A stretch of 47,450 nt of DNA from an uncultured Eubacteriales bacterium (GTDB lineage Bacteria; Bacillota; Clostridia; Oscillospirales; CAG-382). The notes under the pieces were generated by a model that saw only the letters and a list, made by a program, of their open reading frames with translations, was not told the origin of the DNA and made no database searches. Of this stretch, positions 22,168-30,458 are shown piece after piece. Each line of letters opens with the position of its first letter. Positions within the stretch are counted from its first letter, which is position 1. The stretch lies in NCBI GenBank assembly GCA_900548115.1, contig URJL01000011.1:1-47450 (forward strand), read 5' to 3'. The translations under genes were made by a program, and so were the position numbers.

Positions 22168-23595
22168 ATGAAACGAAAACCAAAAGTCGGCGTTGTCTCG
22201 CTCGGTCACGCCGTATATTGGCCGCAGTTCCCGGGACTTAAAGAAGAATTATCCAAAAAATCGGGAGAGTTTATCGCTTATTTCGGTGAGGAAACCGAGG
22301 TCTGCGACATCGGCTTTGCCGATGATGTACCGTCGGCGTTCGCGCTTGTGCAAAAGTGCAAAAAAGAGGATCTCGACGCGCTCTTTCTCATCATGACGAC
22401 CTATGTCACCTCCGCCGTTGCCGCGCCTTTTGCGGTCTATCTTGATATTCCGCGCATTCTGGTCGGAATTCAGCCGCTGGACAAACTCGATTACGAGCAC
22501 ACGACGACGTATATGCAGCTCTGCAACGACGATATCTGCGCCATGCCCGAGGTGGCGGGGGTGTTCGAACGTTTGGGTGCAGATCGTCCGTATTTTATCA
22601 TCGGCGCTTCGTCCGAAAAAGAACGCATTGCCGAAAGGGTGAGATTGTGGGAAAAAGCGCTCAGCGCCAAAGCCGCCTTTAAGTATGCGACGATCGGCTA
22701 TCTCGGGCATACCTACGAGGGCATGTACGATATGAACACCGACCCGACCATGTTTACCAAAACCTTCGGCGCTCACGTCAAAATGCTCGAAATGTGCGAG
22801 CTTTGCGACCTTTGCGAGTCGGTCGGCAAAGAGAAGATCGACGAACAGGTCGAAAAAATCCGAAAGACCTTCGAGATCAAAGAGCCGAGCGGCGACCCTT
22901 TGACCGACTATGTTCACGACGAGGATCTTGAATGGGCGGGACGGCTTTCCGCCGCGCTTCACGCCTTGGTGGAAAAGCACGACCTTGCGGCGCTTGCGTA
23001 TTACTATAAAGGAGAAAACGGCAATCTGTATGAAAGGATCGCTTCCAATCTCATTATCGGAAACACGTTTCTTACAAGCGCGGGAATCCCGCTTGCGGGC
23101 GAAGCGGATCTGAAGACGGCGGCGTCCATGCTGATCACGAACCGCGTCGGCGGAGGCGGCTCGTTTGCCGAGCTTCATCCGTTTGATATTCACGACGACA
23201 TCGTCCTGATCGGTCACGACGGACCGCACAACATCAACATCAGCGACCGCAAGCCGATTTTGCGCAAGCTCAAGCGCTTCCACGGGAAGAGCGGCTCGGG
23301 CGTGTCGGTCGAATTCAACATCAAAGAGGGCCCGATCACGCTTCTCTCGACCGGCTCCGACCGCACGGGCAACATCCGCTTTGTGCTGGCAAAGGGAATC
23401 TCGCAGTCGGGCGCGATTCCGCAGACGGGCAATACCAACACACGTTGCAGTTTTTCGATCCCGACGACCGAGTTTTTGGAAAAATGGTGTGCGGCGGCGC
23501 CGACGCATCATCTTGCGCTCGGTTCGGGCGACAACAGCGAAGCCATCAAGCTTTTTGCCGAAATTTCCCATATCGGACTTACCGAAATTTGCTGA
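22168..23595 (+). CDS. L-fucose/L-arabinose isomerase family protein
   Basis: The 475-residue protein has the layout of the AraA/FucI-related isomerases: an N-terminal Rossmann-like domain (KVGVVSLGHAVYWPQF), the middle phrase LGHTYEGMYDMNTDPTMF (with metal-ligand type Glu and Asp), MLITNRVGGGGSFAELHPFD, and DIVLIGHDGPHNINISD near the C-terminus. These enzymes convert aldoses to ketoses with a divalent metal. The substrate (fucose, arabinose, rhamnose or another sugar) cannot be fixed by eye. AAAAGGGGAG precedes ATG 22168. It is first in an operon with the glycosidase-like gene. Confidence 0.83.
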   Translation: MKRKPKVGVVSLGHAVYWPQFPGLKEELSKKSGEFIAYFGEETEVCDIGFADDVPSAFALVQKCKKEDLDALFLIMTTYVTSAVAAPFAVYLDIPRILVGIQPLDKLDYEHTTTYMQLCNDDICAMPEVAGVFERLGADRPYFIIGASSEKERIAERVRLWEKALSAKAAFKYATIGYLGHTYEGMYDMNTDPTMFTKTFGAHVKMLEMCELCDLCESVGKEKIDEQVEKIRKTFEIKEPSGDPLTDYVHDEDLEWAGRLSAALHALVEKHDLAALAYYYKGENGNLYERIASNLIIGNTFLTSAGIPLAGEADLKTAASMLITNRVGGGGSFAELHPFDIHDDIVLIGHDGPHNINISDRKPILRKLKRFHGKSGSGVSVEFNIKEGPITLLSTGSDRTGNIRFVLAKGISQSGAIPQTGNTNTRCSFSIPTTEFLEKWCAAAPTHHLALGSGDNSEAIKLFAEISHIGLTEIC

Positions 23596-23619
23596 TCTTA
23601 TACGATTTGAGGTGACAGT

Positions 23620-26600
23620 ATGAAAGATTTTAAAAATCCCGAGCGGTTCTACCGCGGAACCGATTTTTGGATGCTGAACGACACACTGAGCGAGGACGAA
23701 ATTGCGCGCCAGCTTTCCGAAATGGCGAAAAAAGGCGTCGCGTCGGTCATTTGCCGTACTTATATCGGTCTGAAATCCGATTATCCCGGTAAAGACTTCA
23801 TGCAAAAAACGCGCGTCATGATAAACGAAGCGAAAAAGAACGGAATGACGGTCTTTTTGCAGGCAGGGTACATGCCCGAGGCGGTTTTGGGACTTCCGAA
23901 GGAATATGCGCTCGATTATCTTTGCATCGGAAGCGCCGAACACCCCGTTTTCGAAGGGGTAAACGATATTTGGTTCCCCGAGGCGGACGACCCGAAAAAT
24001 GCGAAAGACCTTCTTACCAAGAACGGATATGAGTACAAGGCTCTGAATTCGCTCACCTGTCTCGATCTTTTCAATCCCGATTCGGTGGATTGGTATATCC
24101 GTCAGAGCTATGATCTGTGGCAGGAGTTTTCCGACGAATTCGGAAAGACCGTCAATTCGATCTGGGTGGACGAGCCGAGCTACCGCGCCGATTTTCTCCC
24201 GTGGTCGGATTTCATCGACCGTACTTTCCGCGATACCTACGGCTACGATCTGAAGGAAAAGGTAAATTGTCTGTATTTCGACGACGGCGATTACAAACAG
24301 GTTCGTTACGATTACTGGACGCTCCTTCAAAAATGGATGGAAAAGGCGTATTTTCAAAAAATCGCGGCATGGTGCAAAAAGAATCATCTGAATTTCAGCG
24401 GACATCTGATGACGGAGGACGCGCTTCACCGCTGTATCCGCCGCGCCTGTGCCGTCATGCCGTATTATAAATATTTTGACATTCCCGGCATCGACATTCT
24501 GAGCGGCGATATGCGCTACCGCAACGATCCTCTGGAAAACGCTGCGGATAATGAGATCATCTGTTCTTATACCACCCCGAAGCAAATGATCTCCGCCGCC
24601 CATCAGGCGGGCAAGAAGTATACGCTGTGCGAAATGTATGGTGTCACGACGAACGGAATGGGCTTCCGTGATTTTGAACACTATTTCGATCATTTCGCCT
24701 CACTCGGCATCAATTACCGTTCGGTCCACGGCATATTCTATTCGCTGCACGGACGTGCAAAGCGCACCTATCCGCCGCATGTGAACTATTATCAGCCGTA
24801 TTTCGAAAAGTATAACGATGTGACCGATTATTGCGCCCGCACGGCGGCATTTTTGTCGCAGGGAAAACCGCAGGCAAACGTTTTGGTCGTTCATCCGCTC
24901 GAATCGGCGTATCTTTTGGCAAAAGGACTTTCCGCGCACGGCTATCCGCTTGTCTATACCGAGGGAGAAAAGCCGATCTATGAGCTGGATCTTCACTATA
25001 ATACCCTTACGCGCGCCCTTTGTGTTTCGGGCTTTGATTGGGAGCTCGGCGATCTCAACACCCTTTCGACCGATATGAGTCGTGTCGAAGGAACACGGTA
25101 CCGTGTCGGCGAAATGACCTACGGCACGGTCATTCTGCCGTATCTTGAGGTATTGAACCGCAAGACCGCCGAGGACATTCGCGCCTTCCTTCAAAACGGA
25201 GGAAAGGTCTTTGTCGTCGGCCGTTATCCGACCCGTTTGGACGGAAAAGAAGAAAACGTACGCGAAAAATATCTTGCGGGAGCGGTGTTCTGCGAGGATA
25301 CGGCGCGGCTTTGCGAATGTCTTAACGACGCGAGAATGTATACGCTGAAGAGCGACGGCGACAAAACGCAGGTGCGCGTTTATCATACCGCGCTTGACGG
25401 CGAACGGTATTATATGCTGTATAACGCCGATTGCCGCTATGCGCACAAGGTAAGTCTTGCGGTAGGGGGTAATTTTACGGCGCTTTTGTGCGACGCGCAG
25501 AGCGGCGCGACCGAAGCGCTTCCGACCTCGTTTGACGGAAGCGAAACGACGGTTTCCCTCACACTTCCCGAGGGCGGCTCGGCGCTTATATGCCTTGCCG
25601 AATCGGATGAAAAGAAGCGCTTTTCGGAGCGGAGGGCAAAACCGTATTCGGTGCTTCCTCTTTCCGATTGCTTCAAGATCGAACGGAGCACGGATAATGT
25701 CGCGGTTTTGGAATTCTGCCGCTATAAGACCGAACAAATGAAAGAATTCGAAGGGGAGTATACGACGCTGGCGATCAATCGGATTTTGACCGACGCGGAA
25801 TACGAGGGAGATTTGATTCAGGAATTCTCTTTTGAATCGAAAAAAGCTTTTTCGTCTCTTTCGCTTGCGCTCGAGGATGCGCGCGAATGCGAAGTGTACT
25901 TAAACGGTGAAAAGGCGCGCGATTACGACGGCAAGAGTTATTATTTTGCCAAATCCTTCGAGGTCGTTCGCCTTCCCGACGCCTGCCGCGTCGGAAAGAA
26001 CGTCCTTACCGTGCGCCGCCGCTTCCGCCCGCTGACCAAGGCAAAGAGCGATATTACGTCGCTGTTTGAATGCCAGACGGGTACCGAACTTGAAAATATG
26101 TATCTGCTCGGTGATTTCGGTGTGTACGGCACGCCCGAACAGACCTTCTCACAGCTGATTCGCTTTAACCGCCGCTTTATGCTCGACGACCTTTCCGATA
26201 CGGCAAGCGGCGAACTTACGCGAGACGGCTATGCCTTTTATGTCGGAAACGTGCTTCTTTCGCAAGAATTCTCCTTTGAAAAGAAGGCGGGCAAGACTTA
26301 TCTTTGCTTCGGCGATTATCACGGCTCGGTCGCCGAGGTGTTCGTAAACGGCGTGTCGTGCGGCGACGTATACAAGCCTCCGTACCGCATTGAGGTGACA
26401 AAGGCGCTCCGCGATGGGGAAAACACCCTTTCCGTCCGCCTTTACAACACCCTGCGTCCGATTCTCGGCCCGTATCATCACCCCGACGCCGAATACGGTT
26501 ACTGCTGGGGAGGATACGGCGACCCCGACGCCTCCTGGACCGGCTCAGAGGGCGGCGCCGACTGGTATAAGAAGGGAGAACTGGACACGCGCGCATGGAG

Positions 26601-26661
26601 CAACAGCTATCATCAGGTGCGCTTCGGCATTTCCGATCTTTGCCTTGTGACGGAAGATTGA
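23620..26661 (+). CDS. Large glycoside hydrolase-like protein (GH106-type architecture suspected)
   Basis: The 1013-residue protein has no signal peptide, so it is probably cytoplasmic. The N-terminal half looks like a TIM barrel (GVASVICRTYIGL, then DLFNPDSVDWYIRQSYDLW, then NSIWVDEPSYRADF with an acidic pair at about 182-185, then GHLMTEDAL). A flavodoxin-like/glutamine-amidotransferase-type segment follows (about 420-560), and two jelly-roll domains make up the C-terminal 350 residues. This resembles alpha-L-rhamnosidase (GH106)-like proteins of gut bacteria. The family is an inference. It lies 24 bases after the isomerase, which supports a role in freeing a deoxysugar or arabinose from an imported glycoside. 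Confidence 0.7.
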   Translation: MKDFKNPERFYRGTDFWMLNDTLSEDEIARQLSEMAKKGVASVICRTYIGLKSDYPGKDFMQKTRVMINEAKKNGMTVFLQAGYMPEAVLGLPKEYALDYLCIGSAEHPVFEGVNDIWFPEADDPKNAKDLLTKNGYEYKALNSLTCLDLFNPDSVDWYIRQSYDLWQEFSDEFGKTVNSIWVDEPSYRADFLPWSDFIDRTFRDTYGYDLKEKVNCLYFDDGDYKQVRYDYWTLLQKWMEKAYFQKIAAWCKKNHLNFSGHLMTEDALHRCIRRACAVMPYYKYFDIPGIDILSGDMRYRNDPLENAADNEIICSYTTPKQMISAAHQAGKKYTLCEMYGVTTNGMGFRDFEHYFDHFASLGINYRSVHGIFYSLHGRAKRTYPPHVNYYQPYFEKYNDVTDYCARTAAFLSQGKPQANVLVVHPLESAYLLAKGLSAHGYPLVYTEGEKPIYELDLHYNTLTRALCVSGFDWELGDLNTLSTDMSRVEGTRYRVGEMTYGTVILPYLEVLNRKTAEDIRAFLQNGGKVFVVGRYPTRLDGKEENVREKYLAGAVFCEDTARLCECLNDARMYTLKSDGDKTQVRVYHTALDGERYYMLYNADCRYAHKVSLAVGGNFTALLCDAQSGATEALPTSFDGSETTVSLTLPEGGSALICLAESDEKKRFSERRAKPYSVLPLSDCFKIERSTDNVAVLEFCRYKTEQMKEFEGEYTTLAINRILTDAEYEGDLIQEFSFESKKAFSSLSLALEDARECEVYLNGEKARDYDGKSYYFAKSFEVVRLPDACRVGKNVLTVRRRFRPLTKAKSDITSLFECQTGTELENMYLLGDFGVYGTPEQTFSQLIRFNRRFMLDDLSDTASGELTRDGYAFYVGNVLLSQEFSFEKKAGKTYLCFGDYHGSVAEVFVNGVSCGDVYKPPYRIEVTKALRDGENTLSVRLYNTLRPILGPYHHPDAEYGYCWGGYGDPDASWTGSEGGADWYKKGELDTRAWSNSYHQVRFGISDLCLVTED

Positions 26662-26687
26662 AAACGAAAAATCAAAACAGCAATCGG

Positions 26688-26725
26688 GAAAGCTCTCCTT
26701 CGTTTTGAAGGGGAGCTTTCGTTAT
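26688..26725 (+). terminator. Terminator after the glycosidase operon
   Basis: GAAAGCTCTCCTTC pairs with GAAGGGGAGCTTTC (one G-T pair) around GTTTT. The T tail is weak (GTTATAATT). Confidence 0.65.
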
Positions 26726-26755
26726 AATTGTCTCCGTTCTCTTTTCGTTTTTTCG

Positions 26756-26784
26756 TTGCAAAGCGGGCGGGAATATGGTACAAT
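26756..26784 (+). promoter_or_regulatory. Promoter of the methyltransferase gene
   Basis: TTGCAA-N17-TACAAT with TGG before the -10, about 75 bases upstream of the start. Confidence 0.78.
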
Positions 26785-26860
26785 AAGCGCGAAAGACCGG
26801 AAAAAGTCTCGGTCATCCGTTTGTAAATTCTGCGAGTCGCAAACAAAAGGAGGAAACGAT

Positions 26861-27460
26861 ATGTTTTGGGACAGAGCCGCATGGGTATACGATATTTTTG
26901 CCGACATTATCAACCGAAAAGCCAACAAGGAAATGTGCGCCGCGGTGGTGCGGGAATTGTCTTCGTCCGATACGGTGCTCGAATGCGCCTGCGGAACGGG
27001 ACTTTTGAGCGGGGCGATCGCAAAAAAATGCAGCTCTCTTGTCGCAACGGATTTTTCGTTCGGAATGCTCAAACGGGCGGAGAAAAAATATAAAAACTGC
27101 GGCATACGTTTCGAGCGGGCGGACATTTTGCACCTTGACTTTCCGGACGAAAACTTCGACGCGGTCGTCGCCGCCAACGTGATCCATCTTTTGGACGAGC
27201 CGTACAGGGCTTTGCGCGAGCTTGACCGCGTTTGCCGTCGGGGCGGAAAGATCGTTGTTCCCACCTATATGAACTGCACGAAAAAGGGAAAAACCAACGG
27301 CATAACCGCCGTGATCGGCAAGGCGGGAGTGGATTTCAAGCGGGAATTTACCCCGCAGACATACGAAAAGTTTTTTACCGACGCGGGATATACCAATGTG
27401 CGCTTTACGTTTTGTGAGGGGAAAATTCCGTGCTCGGTGGCGGTGGTCGAAAAAAAGTGA
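26861..27460 (+). CDS. Class I SAM-dependent methyltransferase
   Basis: The 199-residue protein has the Rossmann-type methyltransferase pattern. Motif I is VLECACGTGLLSGAIAKK (about residues 38-55). The acidic loop is SLVATDFSFGML (about 58-70). Motif III is FDAVVAANVIHLLDEPYRALRELDRVCRRGGKIVV (about 98-132). It is of the Methyltransf_11/UbiE type; substrate unknown. AAAAGGAGG precedes ATG 26861; a longer frame upstream covers the promoter and is not coding. Confidence 0.88.
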   Translation: MFWDRAAWVYDIFADIINRKANKEMCAAVVRELSSSDTVLECACGTGLLSGAIAKKCSSLVATDFSFGMLKRAEKKYKNCGIRFERADILHLDFPDENFDAVVAANVIHLLDEPYRALRELDRVCRRGGKIVVPTYMNCTKKGKTNGITAVIGKAGVDFKREFTPQTYEKFFTDAGYTNVRFTFCEGKIPCSVAVVEKK

Positions 27461-27659
27461 AGCGCGCGGTTATCCCGAAAAATACGGCGACGCGCTGACC
27501 GAAAAACTGTTTCATATCGTGACGACCTCCCGTTTTGAAGGGATATTCGAGGTCATCCGCCACGGCATGAGCCGTGCGGAGGCGGCGGAGTATATCACGC
27601 TTTTGAGCCGATATCACCGCAGCGGCTTCTTTGCGGTTTTTGAGTCGGGAAAAGCTTAA
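27396..27659 (+). CDS. Hypothetical small protein overlapping the methyltransferase
   Basis: This frame overlaps the 3' end of the methyltransferase by 65 bases and continues 199 bases beyond it. The non-overlapping part has a helical, acidic-basic composition (KYGDALTEKLFHIV, then GIFEVIRHGMSRAEAAEYITLLSRYH) that looks like real protein. No convincing ribosome site precedes ATG 27396 or GTG 27414, so the start is unsure and translational coupling is likely. I do not recognise it. Confidence 0.45.
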   Translation: MCALRFVRGKFRARWRWSKKSEARGYPEKYGDALTEKLFHIVTTSRFEGIFEVIRHGMSRAEAAEYITLLSRYHRSGFFAVFESGKA

Positions 27660-27667
27660 TCTTGCAC

Positions 27668-27721
27668 GAAAGGGTTGCCGACGGCAACCTTTCGATAAAA
27701 TCTGCGGTTAGTCTGGACTAA
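27668..27721 (+). promoter_or_regulatory. Hairpin and 14-bp palindrome before the ABC stub
   Basis: GTTGCC-GAC-GGCAAC with flanking AAAGG/CCTTT forms a hairpin at 27668-27693, perhaps the end of the previous transcript. TTAGTC-TG-GACTAA at 27708-27721 is a perfect palindrome that could be the operator of the truncated exporter gene. A second dyad, TCGCGG-CAAA-CCGCGA, lies at 27729-27744 just before its ribosome site. Confidence 0.5.
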
Positions 27722-27760
27722 CGTAAAATCGCGGCAAACCGCGAGGGGAGGAACTTTAGT

Positions 27761-27895
27761 ATGAAGAAACAAAGCCTGATCGGGCGGATATTGGAGCTCG
27801 GCGAAAAGGAACGCGGAAAGCTTGCTTTGTCGGTGATTCTTGCCGTCGTCGGCGTCGTCTGCGGAATGGTGCCGTATTATGCGGCGGCAAAAAAG
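27761..27895 (+). pseudogene. 5' stub of an ABC transporter (permease/ATPase) gene
   Basis: A good ribosome site (GGGGAGG) and ATG open a frame whose first 44 residues (MKKQSLIGRILELGEKERGK, then LALSVILAVVGVVCGMVPYYAAA) match the start of clostridial ABC exporters that carry a membrane domain fused to the ATPase. After about 27893 the resemblance ends and the frame runs into a terminator hairpin. The rest of the expected roughly 580 residues is absent. This is a deletion remnant. Confidence 0.68.
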
Positions 27896-27943
27896 AGTCG
27901 GTCGGCTGGAAGCTGTAAATTTACAAAAGCGAAAACAGAAAAG

Positions 27944-27985
27944 ACGCCGCGAAAACAAAAACGTTTTCGCGGCGTTCTTCTTTCA
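27944..27985. terminator. Strong terminator between the two gene stubs
   Basis: ACGCCGCGAAAAC (27944-27956) pairs exactly with 27963-27975. TCTTCTTTC follows on the plus strand and CTTTTCTGTTTT on the minus strand, so it can serve both directions, including the HxlR stub. Confidence 0.85.
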
Positions 27986-27995
27986 ATTTTGGGTC

Positions 27996-28130
27996 TTATT
28001 GCCCGACTGCTGATTTGTAATAATTCCCGAAATCGGCAAGAGCGTCGATGATCGGAAGCATTTGCCGTCCGAGATCGGTCAGACCGTATTCCACCCGCGG
28101 CGGCATTTCGCGGTAGTCGTGCCGATACAA
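27996..28130 (-). pseudogene. 3' stub of an HxlR-family regulator gene
   Basis: The minus strand reads HDYREMPPRVEYGLTDLG followed by RQMLPIIDALADFGNYY and a stop at 27998-27996. The PPRVEY.LT..G pattern is the hallmark of the HxlR winged-helix family wing and last helix. The start and recognition helix are missing. The frame ends near 28130, just where the ribosome site of the cupin gene on the other strand begins. It is a truncated remnant. Confidence 0.72.
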
Positions 28131-28143
28131 GGAGGCAGAAATC

Positions 28144-28497
28144 ATGAAAAACTACACAAAGATCAATATCGGAAACGAAGGCAGAACCGAACTTCACGAA
28201 GCGCTCGGACTCACCGGAGCGGAGATCAGCGTAAGCCGCCTTCCCGCAGGCGCGGGCGTTCCGTTTGTTCATGCGCACAAGCAGAACGAGGAGATCTACG
28301 GAATTCTTTCGGGCAAGGGAAAGGTCGAGCTCGACGGCGAAGAGATCGCACTTTCCGCCGGAGACTGGCTGAAAATCGCTCCTGCCGCAAAACGCCGTTT
28401 TTCGGCTGCGGATGACGAGGGGATCACGTTTGTCTGTATCCAGGTGAAGGAAAATTCGCTCGGCGGCTTTACGGCGGACGATGCGATCGTATATTGA
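28144..28497 (+). CDS. Single-domain cupin protein
   Basis: The 117-residue protein is one beta-barrel with the cupin motif 1 residues in VPFVHAHKQNEEIYGILSGKG (H-x-H and E, about residues 39-60) and a motif 2 like LSAGDWLKIAPAAKRRFSA (about 75-95). The metal ligands are present in motif 1 and altered in motif 2, where Ala-Lys-Arg replaces a histidine. AAGGAGG precedes the ATG. Function unknown. It is followed by a terminator. Confidence 0.83.
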   Translation: MKNYTKINIGNEGRTELHEALGLTGAEISVSRLPAGAGVPFVHAHKQNEEIYGILSGKGKVELDGEEIALSAGDWLKIAPAAKRRFSAADDEGITFVCIQVKENSLGGFTADDAIVY

Positions 28498-28515
28498 ACG
28501 CAAAAGGTAAAAAAG

Positions 28516-28550
28516 CGCGGGATCGGGTTGACCGATCCCGCGTTTATATT
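28516..28550 (+). terminator. Terminator of the cupin gene
   Basis: CGCGGGATCGG with a GTTGA loop and exact complement CCGATCCCGCG, followed by TTTATATT. Confidence 0.85.
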
Positions 28551-28559
28551 AAAGCAAAA

Positions 28560-28589
28560 GAAAAACTCGCAAGACAAACCTTGCGAGTT
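28560..28589 (-). terminator. Terminator of tRNA-Pro
   Basis: A ten-bp stem AACTCGCAAG/CTTGCGAGTT lies directly 3' of the tRNA on the minus strand and is followed by TTTTTCTTTT. Confidence 0.88.
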
Positions 28590-28596
28590 ATTTCGG

Positions 28597-28673
28597 TGGT
28601 CGGAGTGAGAGGATTCGAACCTCCGGCCTCTTGGTCCCGAACCAAGCACTCTACCAAGCTGAGCCACACCCCG
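28597..28673 (-). tRNA. tRNA-Pro (anticodon CGG), CCA encoded
   Basis: On the minus strand the 7-bp acceptor stem is CGGGGTG/CACTCCG. The D arm has GCTCAGCTTGGTAGAGT. The anticodon stem CTTGG/CCAAG closes the loop TTCGGGA, so the anticodon is CGG, reading CCG (Pro). The T arm has GGTTCGAATCC. The 3' ACCA is encoded. Promoter and terminator are at normal places. Confidence 0.95.
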
Positions 28674-28687
28674 TCACAACGCTAACT

Positions 28688-28716
28688 ATTTTAGCACGTT
28701 TCACGGCATTTGTCAA
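28688..28716 (-). promoter_or_regulatory. Promoter of tRNA-Pro
   Basis: On the minus strand: TTGACA-N17-TAAAAT, ending about 15 bases before the tRNA 5' end. Confidence 0.85.
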
Positions 28717-28794
28717 GCGCTTTTTTGCAATTTTTGCAATTTAATTTTGCGCCCGCAAAAAAGCATAACGGGGACGCGCGGTTCGGCGCGGAAT

Positions 28795-29409
28795 TTATTT
28801 GCTCGGCAGCGAGAACACACAGCCACAGAATTGCTGCCGATAAAGATCGTATTCTTTTGAAAGCGCGACCGAGCGCTGATAACCGCCCTTTTTCTTGAAA
28901 TCGGAGGGAAGATAGGAAACACCGCACCGCTCCGCTTTCTCGAAGCCTATCGTGTTGATGAGGGCGGCATTTTTGTGCGGGCTTACGGTGAGCGTTGTGG
29001 CAAAAAGCGGAAAATCGTTTTCCCGCGCATATTCGGCGGTGCGGAAAAGACGCAGATCAAAGCACCGATCGCAGCGGCTTCCGCCCTCGGGTTCCTTTTC
29101 AAGTCCGCGTACTGCGTCAAAATACAGCTCGGGCAAGTACCCGTCGTCCGCGATTTCAACGCCCTTGCAGAACGGAGCACGCTCACACAGCTGATACAGC
29201 GCGGAAAGCCGCTTGTCATATTCCTGCCTGTCGGTGATGTTCGGATTGCAAAAAAAGACCGTAATATCAAAATATTTTGTCAGATATTCGAGAACATACG
29301 ACGAGCACGGCGCGCAGCAGGCGTGCAATAACAGCTTCTCCCGTCGGTTTTCCGCCGTGAGACGGGCGATAACGCGGTCGGTTTCCGCCTGATAGTTGAT
29401 CGGATTCAC
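28795..29409 (-). CDS. queH: Epoxyqueuosine reductase QueH
   Basis: The 204-residue protein of the former DUF208 family has LLLHACCAPCSSYVLEYL (about residues 26-43), the GGSRCDRCFDLRL cysteine pair (about 110-122) and QQFCGCVFS near the C-terminus. QueH reduces epoxyqueuosine to queuosine in tRNA, using these cysteines for an iron-sulfur cluster and metal. The start is GTG 29409, which overlaps the LysR stop in a GTGA junction and is preceded by AAAAAGGAG within the LysR gene, so the two are translationally coupled. Confidence 0.92.
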   Translation of the reverse strand: MNPINYQAETDRVIARLTAENRREKLLLHACCAPCSSYVLEYLTKYFDITVFFCNPNITDRQEYDKRLSALYQLCERAPFCKGVEIADDGYLPELYFDAVRGLEKEPEGGSRCDRCFDLRLFRTAEYARENDFPLFATTLTVSPHKNAALINTIGFEKAERCGVSYLPSDFKKKGGYQRSVALSKEYDLYRQQFCGCVFSLPSK

Positions 29410-30299
29410 AAGAACACTCCTTTTTGTTTTAAGATCAGCTTTTCCAGTTCTTTTGCCGCGATCCCGAGCGGCTGATCGCGCCGCTTCAGAATACGTATCT
29501 CCCGTTCGGGGAGCGGCTTTTCCGTTTCGATGACCGATACGCCGTCGACACCGTCGAGAAAAGCTCTCGGAACAAAGCCGATCCCGAGATCCGCTTTGAC
29601 CATCGGCAAAATCTGATCCGCCGTCGCCGCTTCGGTCTCGGGACTGTAGCGCAGACCTTCCCCGGCAAAAAAACGGGAATACAATTCGAATGATTTTGTA
29701 TGCGGTCCGAGCGAGATAATGGGATGAGCGAGCAATTCGGCAAAGCTTATTTTGCTCTTAAATAAGTCCGAATACGCCGAGCCGCAAACTGCTACCTCGC
29801 GAAATTTGCACACGGAGATCTCTTCGATCGCGGCGGCGGGCAGGGTAGGCGTCGTCACGACGGCAATGTCCGCCGTGCCGTTTTTGATGGCGTCTGCCGC
29901 CTGCGGCGTCGAATGATTGCTTATTTTAAGACGGATGCCCGGGTAATGTGAACGATATTCTTTCAATACAGGAAGCAGAACGCAGTGCAAAGCGACCTCG
30001 CTTGCCGCCACAAAGACCGAGCCTTTTTCCAAATTGCGGCGCTCGAGTATTTCCGCTTCTCCCGCCTCGATGCTCTCGAACGCGACGCGGACACGATCGA
30101 AAAGACAGCTCCCCTCGGGTGTCAGCGTCATTCCGCGGTTGCTTCGGATGAAAAGGGGACAGCCGAGCTCGCTTTCCAACGCTTTTACGGCTCTTGTCAG
30201 ATTCGGCTGGTTGTTGAAAAGAATTTTTGCCGCGCGCGTTATATTTCCGTATTTCGCAACATAATAAAATATTCGATAATAGTCGTAGCTGATGTCCAT
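29406..30299 (-). CDS. LysR-family transcriptional regulator
   Basis: The 297-residue protein has an N-terminal winged helix (DYYRIFYYVAKYGNITRAAK, then NNQPNLTRAVKALESELGCPLFIRSNRGMTLTPEG, about residues 3-60) and a C-terminal periplasmic-binding-like effector domain. ATG 30299 was chosen over GTG 30308, since that GTG lies within the ribosome site GAGGTG. It is divergent from the kinase/MATE operon, with a dyad in between, so it probably regulates that operon. Effector unknown. Confidence 0.9.
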   Translation of the reverse strand: MDISYDYYRIFYYVAKYGNITRAAKILFNNQPNLTRAVKALESELGCPLFIRSNRGMTLTPEGSCLFDRVRVAFESIEAGEAEILERRNLEKGSVFVAASEVALHCVLLPVLKEYRSHYPGIRLKISNHSTPQAADAIKNGTADIAVVTTPTLPAAAIEEISVCKFREVAVCGSAYSDLFKSKISFAELLAHPIISLGPHTKSFELYSRFFAGEGLRYSPETEAATADQILPMVKADLGIGFVPRAFLDGVDGVSVIETEKPLPEREIRILKRRDQPLGIAAKELEKLILKQKGVFL

Positions 30300-30340
30300 T
30301 TTTGGCACCTCGACCGAAATTCATTTTTGATATGACAGGC

Positions 30341-30384
30341 ATGTGAAATTTATATTTTACATATGCCGATAATCGGATTATACT
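30341..30384. promoter_or_regulatory. Promoter of the kinase/MATE operon with LysR-type dyads
   Basis: TTTACA-N17-TATACT at 30356-30384 faces the plus strand. An imperfect 22-bp inverted repeat (ATGTGAAAT / ATTTTACAT) at 30341-30362 overlaps the -35 box. A perfect 11-bp palindrome CCGATAATCGG lies in the spacer (30366-30376). Both are good places for LysR binding. Confidence 0.7.
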
Positions 30385-30458
30385 ATGTGGGAACGGAAAA
30401 GTCAAGAGGCTTTCCGTTACACATGAAAGTTTTATCGGGAAAGCGAAGGTGCGCACAA

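Noticed and set aside
22249..24693. An 814-codon open frame on the minus strand antisense to the isomerase and glycosidase genes.
   Set aside because: It has no ribosome site and no recognisable motif, and it is mirrored by two clear family proteins on the plus strand. Long antisense frames are expected here from codon bias.
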